In this document: positions 51,378 to 60,408 of the stretch, in pieces
Layout: each line of letters opens with the position of its first letter
How positions within the stretch are numbered: the first letter of the stretch is position 1
NCBI RefSeq assembly: GCF_030811715.1
Contig: NZ_JAUSRH010000007.1
Location: forward strand, 1 to 64,000
DNA: 64,000 bases
Direction: 5' to 3'
DNA from: Sinomonas atrocyanea
GTDB taxonomy: Bacteria; Actinomycetota; Actinomycetes; Actinomycetales; Micrococcaceae
The notes under the pieces: model-generated
What the model saw: only the letters and a program-made list of their open reading frames with translations
Told to the model about the DNA's origin: nothing
Database searches by the model: none
Position numbers and translations under genes: made by a program

Positions 51378-51908
51378 ATGAACTCGACGGCGAGCCCCTA
51401 CCGGATCATCACGGTCTGCACCGGGAACATCTGCCGTTCCCCCATGGCCGAGTTCATGCTCGCCGACGCCCTGCGCGCTGCCGGCCTCGCCGAGCACGTC
51501 CTCGTCGATTCGGCGGGCACCACCAGCTACGAGGTCGGGCGGCCGATCGACCCCCGGGCCGCGCGCGTCCTCGACGCCCACGGGCTGGGCAGCCACACCC
51601 ACATCGCGCGCCAGTTCGAGCCGGCCTGGTACAGCGAGCGGGAGCTGATCCTCGCCCTCGACGTGGACCACTACGGGCACCTGCGGGAGCAGGCCCCGCT
51701 GGGGGCCGCCGAGAAGGTGCGCATGCTGCGCGAGTTCGACCCCGCCGTCGCCCATCTGGACCACCTCGACCAGGGGATCGAGGATCCGTGGTTCGGCGAC
51801 CAGGGCGACTTCGAGACCACCTGGCGCCTCATCGCCGCCTCGGTGCCCGGGATCATCGCCCACGTGCGGCGCGAGCTCGCCACGCTCGGCCTGGCCGTCG
51901 ACGCCTGA
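51378..51908 (+). CDS. low molecular weight protein-tyrosine phosphatase
   Basis: A 176-residue phosphatase with the P-loop VCTGNICRSPMAEFML (C-x5-R-S), VDSAGTTSYEVGRPIDPRA, the general-acid loop IEDPWFGDQGDFE (Asp-Pro), and HIARQFE. The ATG at 51378 is my choice; one at 51366 is also possible. The next gene starts four bases after the stop. Confidence 0.93.
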   Translation: MNSTASPYRIITVCTGNICRSPMAEFMLADALRAAGLAEHVLVDSAGTTSYEVGRPIDPRAARVLDAHGLGSHTHIARQFEPAWYSERELILALDVDHYGHLREQAPLGAAEKVRMLREFDPAVAHLDHLDQGIEDPWFGDQGDFETTWRLIAASVPGIIAHVRRELATLGLAVDA

Positions 51909-51912
51909 GCAC

Positions 51913-54183
51913 GTGGGGCCCTCCGTCCCGGCGCGCGTGCCGTCCGTGATCCTGCTCGACGGGAGGTCGGGCGCGGGGAAGACGTCCCTGGCCGTCGAGC
52001 TCGCGGCGGCGCTGCGCGAGCACCGCACCGTCACCCTCGTCCACCTCGAGGACGTCTACCCGGGGTGGGACGGCCTCGCCGACGGCATCTCCCGGTGCGC
52101 CGCCCACGTGCTCGCCCCCCTGCGCCGGGGCGAGGAGGCCCGCTGGCGCCCGTGGGACTGGGAGCGCGGCGCCGACGGCCCCGAGCGCCTGAGCGAGCCC
52201 GCCGACGTGGTGATCCTCGAGGGGGTCGGCGCGGGCGCCGCTCCCCTGCGCGCCCTCGCGGACGCGGTGGTGTGGGTGGACGCCCCAGCAGACGAGCGCC
52301 GGCGGCGCGCCCTCGCCCGGGACGGGGACCTCTACGCGCCGCACTGGGACCGCTGGGCCGCCCAGGAGGACGCCTGGCTGGCGCACGACGACGTCCCCGC
52401 GGCCGCCGCCGTCACCGTCGCCTCGCCCTCGGGCACCGAACGGCCCGACGGGCTCGCCGGCCGGGTGCTCGCCGCCCTCGCCGGGCTGCCGTCGCTGTGG
52501 GGGCTCCTCGCGCCCGAACGCTCCGCGCGCGAGTCCGCGCCCGCCGTCGTCCGTCGACTCAAGGCGGCGCCCGATCCGGAGCGGCTCTTCCGGTCGCTGT
52601 TCGGCGCGTCCGCGGCGGCGGTCTGGCTCGACTCCTCCGACGCCGACGTCACCCCGTCGAACGCCGACGTCACCCCGCCGAACGCCGACGTCACCCCGCC
52701 GAACGTCGACGTCACCCCGTCGAACGCCGACGTCACCCCGCGGAACCACTTCAGCGTCATGGCGGACGACGGCGGGCTGCTCGGGCGGCGCATGGCACAC
52801 CGGCGCGGACGGACCGAGGTGGTCCACGGGCCCGCGACGGACGCGCCGGTCTCCGTGCGCTCCGACATCCCGTTCTTCCGCTGGCTCGACGCCGAGTGGG
52901 GCCCCGGCCAGGCTGCCGCGGTATCGGGGCTCGAGTGCGGGTTCGCGCTCGGGTGGCTCGGGTACCTCGGCTACGAGCTGAAGCGGGAGTGCGGCGGATC
53001 CGACGTGGACCCCGGGCTGCCGGACGCCCAGCTCGTCTTCGCGGCCCGCGCAGTGGTCCTTGACCACGCGGCGGGCGAGGCTTGGGTCCTGGCCCTCGAC
53101 GCAGAGGACGCCGGACCGTGGCTCGACCGGGCTGTCGCCGCCGTCCGGGAGTGCGCGGCGGCACGTGAGCGCAGCGCCGCGGCGCGCGAAACCCCGACCT
53201 CGGCACCCCACGGGGTGACCTCGGCGCCCAGCGGGGTGACCTCGGCGGCCCACGGGGTGACCTCGGCGGCCCACGGGGTGACCTCGGCGGCGCCGCCCGC
53301 CTTCACCGCCCGGGACACCGCCGCGGAGTACATGGACAAGGTGCGCGCGGCCCAGGCCGAGATCGCCGAGGGGAACACGTACGAGGCCTGCCTCACCACC
53401 ACGCTCGAGGCGACGGTCCCCGCGCAGGGCGACCGGCCCGGCGTCGTGCCCCTGGACGTCTACGGCGCGCTCCGCCGCCGCAGCCCGGCGCCGTTCGCGG
53501 CGTTCGCCCGCTTCGGGAGCCTCGCGATCGCGAGCACCTCGCCCGAGCGCTTCCTGTCCGTCGCGGCGGACGGCGGGCTGCGGGCCGAGCCGATCAAGGG
53601 CACCCGCCGCCGCTCACCCGGCGGGTCGCCGGAGGACGCCGCCGCGGACGAGCGAGTGCGCGCCGAGCTCGCCGCGAACCCCAAGGACCGGGCCGAGAAC
53701 CTCATGATCGTGGACCTGCTGCGCAACGACCTGAGCCACCACGCGGTCCCGGGGTCCGTGCGGGTGTCGCGGCTGTTCGCCGTCGAGACCTACGCGACGG
53801 TCCACCAGCTCGTGAGCACCGTCGACGCCCGCCTCCGCCCGGGCGCCTCCCGCGCCGAGGCCGTCGCGGCAGCGTTCCCGCCCGGCTCCATGACGGGCGC
53901 GCCGAAGATCAGCACCATGGCGATCCTGGACCGGCTCGAGGCGGGCCCGCGCGGCGTCTACTCCGGGGTGATCGGCTACTTCTCCCGCACGGGGGCCGCG
54001 GACCTCTCGGTGGTGATCCGCACCCTCGTGATGGACGCCGCGGACGACGGCGCCACGCGCCTCACGCTCGGGGTGGGCGGTGCCGTCGTGGCCGACTCAG
54101 ATCCCGCCGGCGAGCACGACGAGATCCGGGCCAAGGCGTTCGCGGTCCTCAGCGCGCTCGGCTCGGAGTTCCCGGAGGACTGA
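51913..54183 (+). CDS. pabB: P-loop kinase-like domain fused to aminodeoxychorismate synthase component I (PabB)
   Basis: A 756-residue fusion. Residues 1-200 hold a nucleotide-kinase-like P-loop (LLDGRSGAGKTSLA) with a downstream VVILEGVGAG. The remainder is a chorismate-binding enzyme with TYEACLTTTLEATV, SPERFL, the catalytic EPIKGTRRRSPGGS, DRAENLMIVDLLRNDL, PGSMTGAPKISTM and AEHDEIRAKA-like ends. It makes 4-amino-4-deoxychorismate for folate, with pabC nearby at 55697. Two low-complexity peptides interrupt it: five DVTP heptads at about residues 243-277 and four to five GVTSA heptads at about 429-463. They are encoded by family A repeats. The start is probably GTG; later GTGs are possible. 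Confidence 0.88.
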   Translation: MGPSVPARVPSVILLDGRSGAGKTSLAVELAAALREHRTVTLVHLEDVYPGWDGLADGISRCAAHVLAPLRRGEEARWRPWDWERGADGPERLSEPADVVILEGVGAGAAPLRALADAVVWVDAPADERRRRALARDGDLYAPHWDRWAAQEDAWLAHDDVPAAAAVTVASPSGTERPDGLAGRVLAALAGLPSLWGLLAPERSARESAPAVVRRLKAAPDPERLFRSLFGASAAAVWLDSSDADVTPSNADVTPPNADVTPPNVDVTPSNADVTPRNHFSVMADDGGLLGRRMAHRRGRTEVVHGPATDAPVSVRSDIPFFRWLDAEWGPGQAAAVSGLECGFALGWLGYLGYELKRECGGSDVDPGLPDAQLVFAARAVVLDHAAGEAWVLALDAEDAGPWLDRAVAAVRECAAARERSAAARETPTSAPHGVTSAPSGVTSAAHGVTSAAHGVTSAAPPAFTARDTAAEYMDKVRAAQAEIAEGNTYEACLTTTLEATVPAQGDRPGVVPLDVYGALRRRSPAPFAAFARFGSLAIASTSPERFLSVAADGGLRAEPIKGTRRRSPGGSPEDAAADERVRAELAANPKDRAENLMIVDLLRNDLSHHAVPGSVRVSRLFAVETYATVHQLVSTVDARLRPGASRAEAVAAAFPPGSMTGAPKISTMAILDRLEAGPRGVYSGVIGYFSRTGAADLSVVIRTLVMDAADDGATRLTLGVGGAVVADSDPAGEHDEIRAKAFAVLSALGSEFPED
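52639..52743 (+). repeat. family A array inside pabB, arm 1
   Basis: Five consecutive 21-base units of the form AACGCCGACGTCACCCCGNC lie in frame in pabB and encode NADVTPP-type heptapeptides. Units differ by one to three bases. The array keeps the reading frame because 21 is a multiple of three. It is inverted relative to the array at 53196-53300. Confidence 0.9.
53196..53300 (+). repeat. family A array inside pabB, arm 2
   Basis: Four full and one partial 21-base units of the form GACCTCGGCGGCCCACGGGG lie in frame and encode TSAAHGV heptapeptides. The unit is close to the reverse complement of arm 1, so the two arms flank 452 bases of the PabB N-domain coding sequence as an inverted pair. 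Confidence 0.9.
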
Positions 54184-54216
54184 GGCCGGGCCCCGGCTCC
54201 GCTCGGCCGCCGCGGG

Positions 54217-55674
54217 CTACTGGAGCGTGGCGGTGAGCCGGGCGACGTTGTCCACGTAGCGGCTGAGCATCGGCCGGCGCCGCCATTCCTGCAGGTCGAG
54301 GCGCTTGCTCACCTCGCGGTACATGTCCTCGACCCGGCGCATCTGGTCCACGATCTCGCCCCCGGGGAGCATGAGCGAGACCTCCATGTTGAGCGAGAAG
54401 GAGCGCATGTCCATGTTGGACGAGCCCAGGACGGCGACCTCGTGGTCCACGGTGAAGTGCTTGGCGTGCAGGACGTACGGCTTGGGGTAGCGGTAGATCT
54501 TCACGCCCGCCGTGAGCAGCTGCTCGTAGTAGGACTGCTGGGCGTGGTGGACGAGGAACTGGTCGCCCTGTTCCGAGACGAACAGCTCGACGTCGACGCC
54601 GCGCTGCGCCGCTGTCGTGACCGCATAGAGGAGCGAGTCGTCCGGGACGAAGTAGGGGCTGCAGATCGAGAGCCGGCGCTGGGCCGAGTAGATGAGGGTG
54701 TTGAAGAGGCGCAGGTTGTTCTCGTTCGCGAACGCCGGGCCGCTGGGCACCACCTGCGCTGGGGCGTCGCCGGCGTGCTCCGCGGCCTCGAGCTGGTCCT
54801 CGAGGAGCACGTCCGTCTCCGAGAGCCAGTCGGTGGCGAAGACGACGTTGAGGGTCGTGACCACCGGGCCCTCGAGGCGGGCCATGAGCTCGACCCACTT
54901 GCGCTTGGCCCGCCGATGGTAGGAGCGCTCGATCAGGTTCAGGGAGCCCGTGAACGCGACCTCGCCGTCCACGACGAGGATCTTGCGGTGGTTGCGCAGG
55001 TCCACCCGGCGCCACTGGCCGTGGACGGGCATGACGGGGAGCATCCGCCGCCACTGGACCTTCGTGGCCTTGAGCCGCTTGAGGAACGTGCGGTAGCCCT
55101 TGATGCGCAGCGTGCCGATGTGGTCGAAGAGGAAGCGGACCTCGACGCCGCGCTCGGCGGCCTCGGTGAGGGCCGCGAAGAAGTCCTCGGTGACCTCGTC
55201 CCAGCTGACGATGTAGAACTCGGCGTTGACGAACCGCTTCGCACCGCGCACCGCCTCCGCCATCTCGGCGATCGCGTCCTCGTAGCCGGGGATGAGGCGG
55301 ACCTGGTTGCCGTTGACCATGGGCAGCGAGCCGAGCCCGCGGTTGAGCTCGGCGGCCGAGTGCAGCCACTCCGGGCCCGGGAAGGTGGTGTCGACGTCGT
55401 GCGAGTCGGCGAGCGCCGCCCGGACGCGCGCGTTGACCTCCTGCTGCTGGTCCCGGCGGCGGCCCGAGAAGCGGAAGTTGCCGAAGAGGAGGAACACCAG
55501 CAGCCCGATGGTCGGGATGAAGAAGATGGCCAGCAGCCACGCCATCGCCGTCGTGGGCCGGCGGTTCCCGGGGATGATGCCGAGCACGGCGACGCGGATC
55601 ACGAGATCGACGACGCCGAGGGCGAAGGTGAGCCAATCGGGCAGGAGGCCGATCAGCGGCAACTGGAGGAGCAT
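54217..55674 (-). CDS. cls: cardiolipin synthase (phospholipase D family)
   Basis: A 485-residue membrane enzyme that joins phosphatidylglycerol with a second lipid to make cardiolipin. Two N-terminal membrane segments lie in the first 65 residues (IRVAVLGIIPGNRRPTTAMA, WLLAIFFIPTIGLLVFLLFG). Two HKD motifs follow: NHRKILVVDGEVAFTGSLN and HAKHFTVDHEVAVLGSSNMD. I use the ATG at 55674; a GTG two codons upstream is possible. Divergent from pabC. Confidence 0.93.
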   Translation of the reverse strand: MLLQLPLIGLLPDWLTFALGVVDLVIRVAVLGIIPGNRRPTTAMAWLLAIFFIPTIGLLVFLLFGNFRFSGRRRDQQQEVNARVRAALADSHDVDTTFPGPEWLHSAAELNRGLGSLPMVNGNQVRLIPGYEDAIAEMAEAVRGAKRFVNAEFYIVSWDEVTEDFFAALTEAAERGVEVRFLFDHIGTLRIKGYRTFLKRLKATKVQWRRMLPVMPVHGQWRRVDLRNHRKILVVDGEVAFTGSLNLIERSYHRRAKRKWVELMARLEGPVVTTLNVVFATDWLSETDVLLEDQLEAAEHAGDAPAQVVPSGPAFANENNLRLFNTLIYSAQRRLSICSPYFVPDDSLLYAVTTAAQRGVDVELFVSEQGDQFLVHHAQQSYYEQLLTAGVKIYRYPKPYVLHAKHFTVDHEVAVLGSSNMDMRSFSLNMEVSLMLPGGEIVDQMRRVEDMYREVSKRLDLQEWRRRPMLSRYVDNVARLTATLQ

Positions 55675-55696
55675 GGGCACAGCCTAAGCTGTCCCC

Positions 55697-56611
55697 ATGA
55701 CTCACACCGTCCTGACGTTCCTCGACCGCGCGTTCCCCGACGGGCGGATCGAGGACGCCACGAAGCCGCAGCTGTTCGCCACCGATCTCGGGGCCACGCG
55801 CGGCGACGGGGTGTTCGAGACGCTCCTCGTCCTGGACGGGCACGTGCGCAAGCTCCCGGCCCACCTGGCCCGGATGACCCGCAGCGCGGCGCTGCTCGAG
55901 CTCGAGGTGCCCGACCACGAGGCCTGGGAGCGGGCCATCGTGACGGCGCTCGACGAGTACCAGCGCGTGGTCGGCCCCCTCACCGAGGTTGTCGTGAAGC
56001 TCGTGGCGACCCGGGGGGTCGAGGGCGCGCACGAGGCCACGTGCTGGGTCGCCGCCTCCGCGCCGGCGCCGGCGGCGAAGCGGCAGCGCGAGGAGGGCAT
56101 CGACGTCCTGCTCCTGGACCGCGGCTACGACTCCGACCTCGCCGAGCGGGCCCCGTGGCTCCTCCTCGGCGCGAAGACCCTCTCCTACGCGGTGAACATG
56201 GCCGCGCTGCGCTACGCCCACACGCACAGCGCCGACGACGTCATCTTCACCTCCGCCGATGGCAAGGTCCTCGAGGGGCCCACCTCCACCGTGCTCATCG
56301 CGCACGCCGAGAAGGACGACGCCGGCCGCCTCACCCTCAAGAGGCTCGTCACCCCCCAGCTCGACTCCGGCATCCTCCCGGGCACGTCGCAGGGGGCGCT
56401 GTTCGCGGCCGCCAAGGAGGCCGGCTGGGAACTCGGGTACGGCCCGCTCGAGCCGGAGGACCTGTTCGACGCGGACGCCGTGTGGCTCATCTCCTCGGTG
56501 CGCCTGCTCACCCCGGTGAACCACGTGGACGGCAAGGCGATCGGGGCCGACCCCGAGCTCGCGCGGGCGCTGACGGCCGAGCTCGCGGGGCTGTTCGACA
56601 AGATCGCCTAG
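55697..56611 (+). CDS. pabC: aminodeoxychorismate lyase, class IV aminotransferase fold
   Basis: Releases pyruvate from aminodeoxychorismate to give p-aminobenzoate, using PLP. The 304-residue protein has RGDGVFETLLVLDG, the PLP lysine in LLGAKTLSYAVNMAALR, FTSADGKVLEGPTSTVLI and LLTPVNHVDGK. A branched-chain or D-amino acid aminotransferase role cannot be excluded from fold alone. The presence of pabB 1.5 kb upstream on the same strand supports the PabC call. A family A repeat array follows its stop. Confidence 0.88.
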   Translation: MTHTVLTFLDRAFPDGRIEDATKPQLFATDLGATRGDGVFETLLVLDGHVRKLPAHLARMTRSAALLELEVPDHEAWERAIVTALDEYQRVVGPLTEVVVKLVATRGVEGAHEATCWVAASAPAPAAKRQREEGIDVLLLDRGYDSDLAERAPWLLLGAKTLSYAVNMAALRYAHTHSADDVIFTSADGKVLEGPTSTVLIAHAEKDDAGRLTLKRLVTPQLDSGILPGTSQGALFAAAKEAGWELGYGPLEPEDLFDADAVWLISSVRLLTPVNHVDGKAIGADPELARALTAELAGLFDKIA

Positions 56612-56621
56612 CTGGCCCTCC

Positions 56622-56752
56622 CCGCCGAGGTCACCCCGCCGGACGCCGAGGTCACCCCGCAGGCCGCCGACGTCACCCCGACCTCGCGCACCCACGGGGT
56701 GACTTCGCGTCTCCGCGACCCGACCTCGCGGACCCACGGGGTGACTTCGGCG
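56622..56752. repeat. family A repeat array, intergenic copy 2
   Basis: Three units of CGCCGAGGTCACCCCG at about 56622-56681 are followed directly by inverted units (CTCGCGCACCCACGGGGTGA) to 56752. The arms thus abut and can fold into a long hairpin. It fills the 3' side of pabC and the 5' side of mmsA, so it could act as a terminator. No gene is seen in 56612-56856. Confidence 0.85.
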
Positions 56753-56856
56753 CAGTGTGACGCCACGGCGGGACCGAAGCCTCTGGCAATTACTTGGAAG
56801 TCCGAGTATCTTCGGTCCCAGATGACCTGGATCACACACGAGCAAAGGAGCTTTCC

Positions 56857-58359
56857 ATGGTCCACGACCTGTACCACTACATCGGCGGCGCCCGCGTCGA
56901 CGGGACCTCCGGCCGCTTCGGCGACGTCTACAACCCCTGCACGGGCGAGGTCCAGGCCCGGCTCCCGCTCGCCAGCCGCGACGAGGTCCGCGAGGCGATC
57001 GCCAACGCGGAGAAGGGCCAAGCCGAGTGGGCCGCCATGAACCCGCAGCGCCGCGGCCGGATCCTGCTCAAGTTCGTCGACCTCGCCAACGAGCACATGG
57101 ACGAGCTCGCCGAGCTCCTCTCCTCCGAGCACGGCAAGACCTTCGCCGACTCGAAGGGCGATGTCCAGCGCGGCCTCGAGGTTGTCGAGTTCTCCGCCGG
57201 CGCCGCCCCGCACCTGCTCAAGGGCGAGTTCTCCGACAGCGTGGGCACGGGCATCGACGTGCATTCGCTGCGCAAGCCGCTCGGCGTGGTCGCCGGGATC
57301 AGCCCGTTCAACTTCCCTGCCATGATCCCGCTGTGGCAGGCGGGGCCGGCCCTCGCCGCGGGCAACGCGTTCATCTGCAAGCCGAGCGAACGCGACCCCT
57401 CGGTCCCGCTCCGCCTCGCGGAGCTCCTCACCGAGGCGGGCCTGCCGGACGGCGTGTTCAATGTGGTCAACGGCGACAAGGAGGCCGTGGACGCGCTCAT
57501 CGAGGACCCGCGCGTCAAGGCGATCGGCTTCGTGGGCAGCACGCCCATCGCCCAGGCGATCTATGCCGGCGCTGCGGCCCAGGGCAAGCGCGCCCAGTGC
57601 TTCGGTGGCGCCAAGAACCACATGGTCATCCTGCCGGATGCCGACCTCGACATGGCGGCGGACGCCCTCATCGGCGCCGGCTACGGCTCCGCCGGCGAGC
57701 GCTGCATGGCCATCTCAGTAGCCGTCCCGGTGGGCGAGGAAACCGCGGACGCGCTCGTCGCCAAGCTGCAGGAGCGGATCAAGGGCCTCCGCGTGGGCGC
57801 GAGCATGGACAAGGACGTGGACTTCGGGCCGGTCGTCGCGGCGTCGGCCAAGGAGCGGATCGAGGGCTACATTGCCCAGGGCGCCGAGGACGGCGCCGAG
57901 CTGCTCGTGGACGGCCGCGGCCACACGGTGGACGGCTACGAGGGCGGCTTCTGGGTGGGCCCCACGCTGTTCGACCGGGTCACCAAGGAGATGTCGATCT
58001 ACCGCGAGGAGATCTTCGGCCCCGTGCTGAGCGTGGTCCGGGCAGCGGACTACGACGAGGCGCTGCGCCTGTGCAGCGAGCACGAGTTCGGCAACGGCGT
58101 CGCGATCTTCACCCGCGACGGCGACGCCGCCCGCGACTTCGCCAGCCGCGTCGAGGTGGGCATGGTCGGGGTCAACGTGCCGATCCCCGTGCCGATCGCC
58201 TACTACACGTTCGGCGGCTGGAAGGCCTCGGGCTTCGGCGACCTCAACCAGCATGGCCCGGACGCGTTCCGGTTCTTCACCAAGACCAAGACCGTCACCA
58301 CCCGTTGGCCCTCCGGCGTCCGCCAGGGCGCGAGCTTCGTGATGCCGGCGGGCAGCTGA
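56857..58359 (+). CDS. mmsA: CoA-acylating methylmalonate-semialdehyde dehydrogenase
   Basis: Oxidises methylmalonate semialdehyde with CoA and NAD to propionyl-CoA and CO2 in valine breakdown. The 500-residue aldehyde dehydrogenase has ISPFNFPAMIPLW, the family's CIGAGYGSAGERCMAIS-like active-site segment with catalytic Cys (GERCMAIS), and KTVTTRWP near the end. AAAGGAG precedes the ATG; the longer open frame reaches into the promoter. The next gene begins at the base after its stop. Confidence 0.94.
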   Translation: MVHDLYHYIGGARVDGTSGRFGDVYNPCTGEVQARLPLASRDEVREAIANAEKGQAEWAAMNPQRRGRILLKFVDLANEHMDELAELLSSEHGKTFADSKGDVQRGLEVVEFSAGAAPHLLKGEFSDSVGTGIDVHSLRKPLGVVAGISPFNFPAMIPLWQAGPALAAGNAFICKPSERDPSVPLRLAELLTEAGLPDGVFNVVNGDKEAVDALIEDPRVKAIGFVGSTPIAQAIYAGAAAQGKRAQCFGGAKNHMVILPDADLDMAADALIGAGYGSAGERCMAISVAVPVGEETADALVAKLQERIKGLRVGASMDKDVDFGPVVAASAKERIEGYIAQGAEDGAELLVDGRGHTVDGYEGGFWVGPTLFDRVTKEMSIYREEIFGPVLSVVRAADYDEALRLCSEHEFGNGVAIFTRDGDAARDFASRVEVGMVGVNVPIPVPIAYYTFGGWKASGFGDLNQHGPDAFRFFTKTKTVTTRWPSGVRQGASFVMPAGS

Positions 58360-59454
58360 ATGTCCGCGCCCACGGAGGCGTCCGCCGCGGGCGACGACGA
58401 GGTCCTGTTCGAGCGGCGGGGGCGGCTCGCCGTCGTCGTGCTCAACCGGCCCCGTGCCGTCAACGCGCTCACGGCGGGCATGGCGGAGGCCATGCTCGCC
58501 CGGCTCACCGCGTGGGCGGCGGATGACGCCGTCGAGACCGTCCTCGTGCGCGGCGCCGGCGAGCGGGGACTGTGCGCCGGCGGGGACATCGTCGCGATCT
58601 ACCGGGACATGCTGGACGGCGGCCACGCGACGGAGGACTTCTGGGCCACCGAGTACCGGCTCAACTCGCTGATCAGCCGCTACCCGAAGCCCTATGTGGC
58701 CCTCATGGACGGGCTCGTGCTGGGCGGCGGGGTGGGCGTCTCGGTGCACGGCTCGCACCGGGTCGTGACGGAACGGACGCGGATGGGCATGCCGGAGACC
58801 ACGATCGGGTTCGTGCCGGATGTCGGCGGCACGCTCCTGCTCGCCAACGCGCCCGGCGAGTCCGGCACGCACGCGGCGCTGACCGGCGCCCATCTGGACG
58901 GCGCGGACGCCCTCCATCTGGGCCTCGCCGACTTCTTCGTCCCGGCCGCCCGGCTGGGCGAGCTCGTGGAGGCGCTCGAGACGGAGCCGGCGGACGACGC
59001 CGTGGCGCGCCTCGCCGTCGAGCCTCCCCTCTCGGAGCTCGCGGAGCAGCGGGGGTGGATCGACGAGGCGTACGCATCGGACGACGCCGAGGAGATCGTG
59101 CGCCGGCTGAAGGCCAACCCCGTCCCTGCCGCGTGGGAGACGGCGGCAGCGATCGAGACGAAGTCGCCGCTGGCCGTGAAGGTCACGCTCGCGGCGCTGC
59201 GCCGGGCCCGGGCCCGAGGCCCCGTCCCCGGCGCGCTCGAGGAGGCCCTCGACACGGAGTACCGGATTGGCCTCCGCCTGCTCGCCGGGCACGATTTCCG
59301 CGAGGGGATCCGCGCCCAGGTCATCGACAAGGACCGCAGCCCCCGCTGGAACCCGCCCACCCTCGCGGAGGTGGGCCGCGAGGACGTCGAGGCCTGCTTC
59401 GCCCCACTGGACGCGGAGGAGCTGGGCCTCGCCGCAGGGGTGGCGGCCCCGTGA
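58360..59454 (+). CDS. 3-hydroxyisobutyryl-CoA hydrolase
   Basis: Hydrolyses 3-hydroxyisobutyryl-CoA to 3-hydroxyisobutyrate in valine catabolism. The 364-residue crotonase-fold protein is longer than an enoyl-CoA hydratase and fits the hydrolase subgroup. It has LNRPRAVNALT, the oxyanion-hole GLCAGGDIVAIY, GLVLGGGVGVSVHGSHRV and PETTIGFVPDVGGT. It starts immediately after the mmsA stop and is followed by mmsB after 30 bases, which fixes the pathway. Confidence 0.92.
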   Translation: MSAPTEASAAGDDEVLFERRGRLAVVVLNRPRAVNALTAGMAEAMLARLTAWAADDAVETVLVRGAGERGLCAGGDIVAIYRDMLDGGHATEDFWATEYRLNSLISRYPKPYVALMDGLVLGGGVGVSVHGSHRVVTERTRMGMPETTIGFVPDVGGTLLLANAPGESGTHAALTGAHLDGADALHLGLADFFVPAARLGELVEALETEPADDAVARLAVEPPLSELAEQRGWIDEAYASDDAEEIVRRLKANPVPAAWETAAAIETKSPLAVKVTLAALRRARARGPVPGALEEALDTEYRIGLRLLAGHDFREGIRAQVIDKDRSPRWNPPTLAEVGREDVEACFAPLDAEELGLAAGVAAP

Positions 59455-59484
59455 CCCGCCAGCACGAGACCGAAGGAGACACCC

Positions 59485-60408
59485 ATGAGTGAGCCGTCCG
59501 CATCCGGAACCATCGCCTTCCTCGGCCTCGGCCACATGGGCGGGCCCATGGCGGTGAACCTGCTCAAGGCGGGCTACACGGTTCTGGGCTACGACCCCGT
59601 CCCCGCCGCCGTGGAGGCCGCGCGCTCCCACGGCATCCCCCTCGCGGAGACGGCCACCGAGGCCGTGGCCGGGGCCGCGATCGTCCTGACCATGCTCCCG
59701 AGCGGCCGCCACGTCCTCGACGCCTACCGCGGCGCCGAGGGCCAGCAGGGCCTGCTCGCCGCCGCCCCGCCCAACACCCTCTTCCTCGACTGCTCCACGA
59801 TCAACGTCACGGAGGCGCAGGAGGCCGCCGAGGCGGCGATCGCCGCCGGCCACCGGTCGGTGGATGCCCCCGTCTCCGGCGGGGTGGTCGGCGCCGAGGC
59901 GGCGACCCTGACGTTCATGGTGGGTGGGGAGGACGACGACGTCGCGGTGGTCCGCCCGATCCTGGAGACCATGGGCAAGCGCGTGGTCCACTGCGGCGCG
60001 CACGGCCTGGGCCAGGCGGCCAAGGTGTGCAACAACATGATCCTCGGCGTCTCCATGATCGCCGTGAGCGAGGCGTTCGTGCTCGGCGAGAAGCTCGGGC
60101 TCACGCACGAGGCGCTCTTCGACGTCGCCGCGCACGCCTCGGGCCAGTGCTGGGCCCTCACCACGAACTGCCCCGTCCCCGGGCCCGTGCCCACGAGCCC
60201 GGCGAACCGCGACTACCAGCCCGGGTTCGCTGGGGCGCTCATGGCCAAGGACCTCCGCCTCGCCGTCAACGCGCTCGAGCACACCGGGGTGGCCGCGGAG
60301 ATGGGCCAGCTCGCCTCCCGGATCTACGACTCGTTCGTCGCGCAGGGCGGAGCCGGCACCGACTTCTCGGGCATCATCAACACGATCCGGGAGCAGTCCC
60401 AGGCCTGA
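59485..60408 (+). CDS. mmsB: 3-hydroxyisobutyrate dehydrogenase
   Basis: Oxidises 3-hydroxyisobutyrate to methylmalonate semialdehyde, the substrate of the first gene of this operon. The 307-residue protein shows LGLGHMGGPMAVNLLKAGY, SVDAPVSGGVVGAE, and the catalytic lysine in GLGQAAKVCNNMILG. It is a paralogue of glxR at 7865 but belongs to the valine operon by position. Confidence 0.93.
   Translation: MSEPSASGTIAFLGLGHMGGPMAVNLLKAGYTVLGYDPVPAAVEAARSHGIPLAETATEAVAGAAIVLTMLPSGRHVLDAYRGAEGQQGLLAAAPPNTLFLDCSTINVTEAQEAAEAAIAAGHRSVDAPVSGGVVGAEAATLTFMVGGEDDDVAVVRPILETMGKRVVHCGAHGLGQAAKVCNNMILGVSMIAVSEAFVLGEKLGLTHEALFDVAAHASGQCWALTTNCPVPGPVPTSPANRDYQPGFAGALMAKDLRLAVNALEHTGVAAEMGQLASRIYDSFVAQGGAGTDFSGIINTIREQSQA

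Noticed and set aside
52639-53300. CRISPR array
   Set aside because: Units are contiguous 21-base repeats without unique spacers, they are in frame in a gene, and no cas genes are present.
52639-53300. Frameshift or insertion that inactivates pabB
   Set aside because: Both arrays are multiples of three and the frame continues through all catalytic motifs of PabB.
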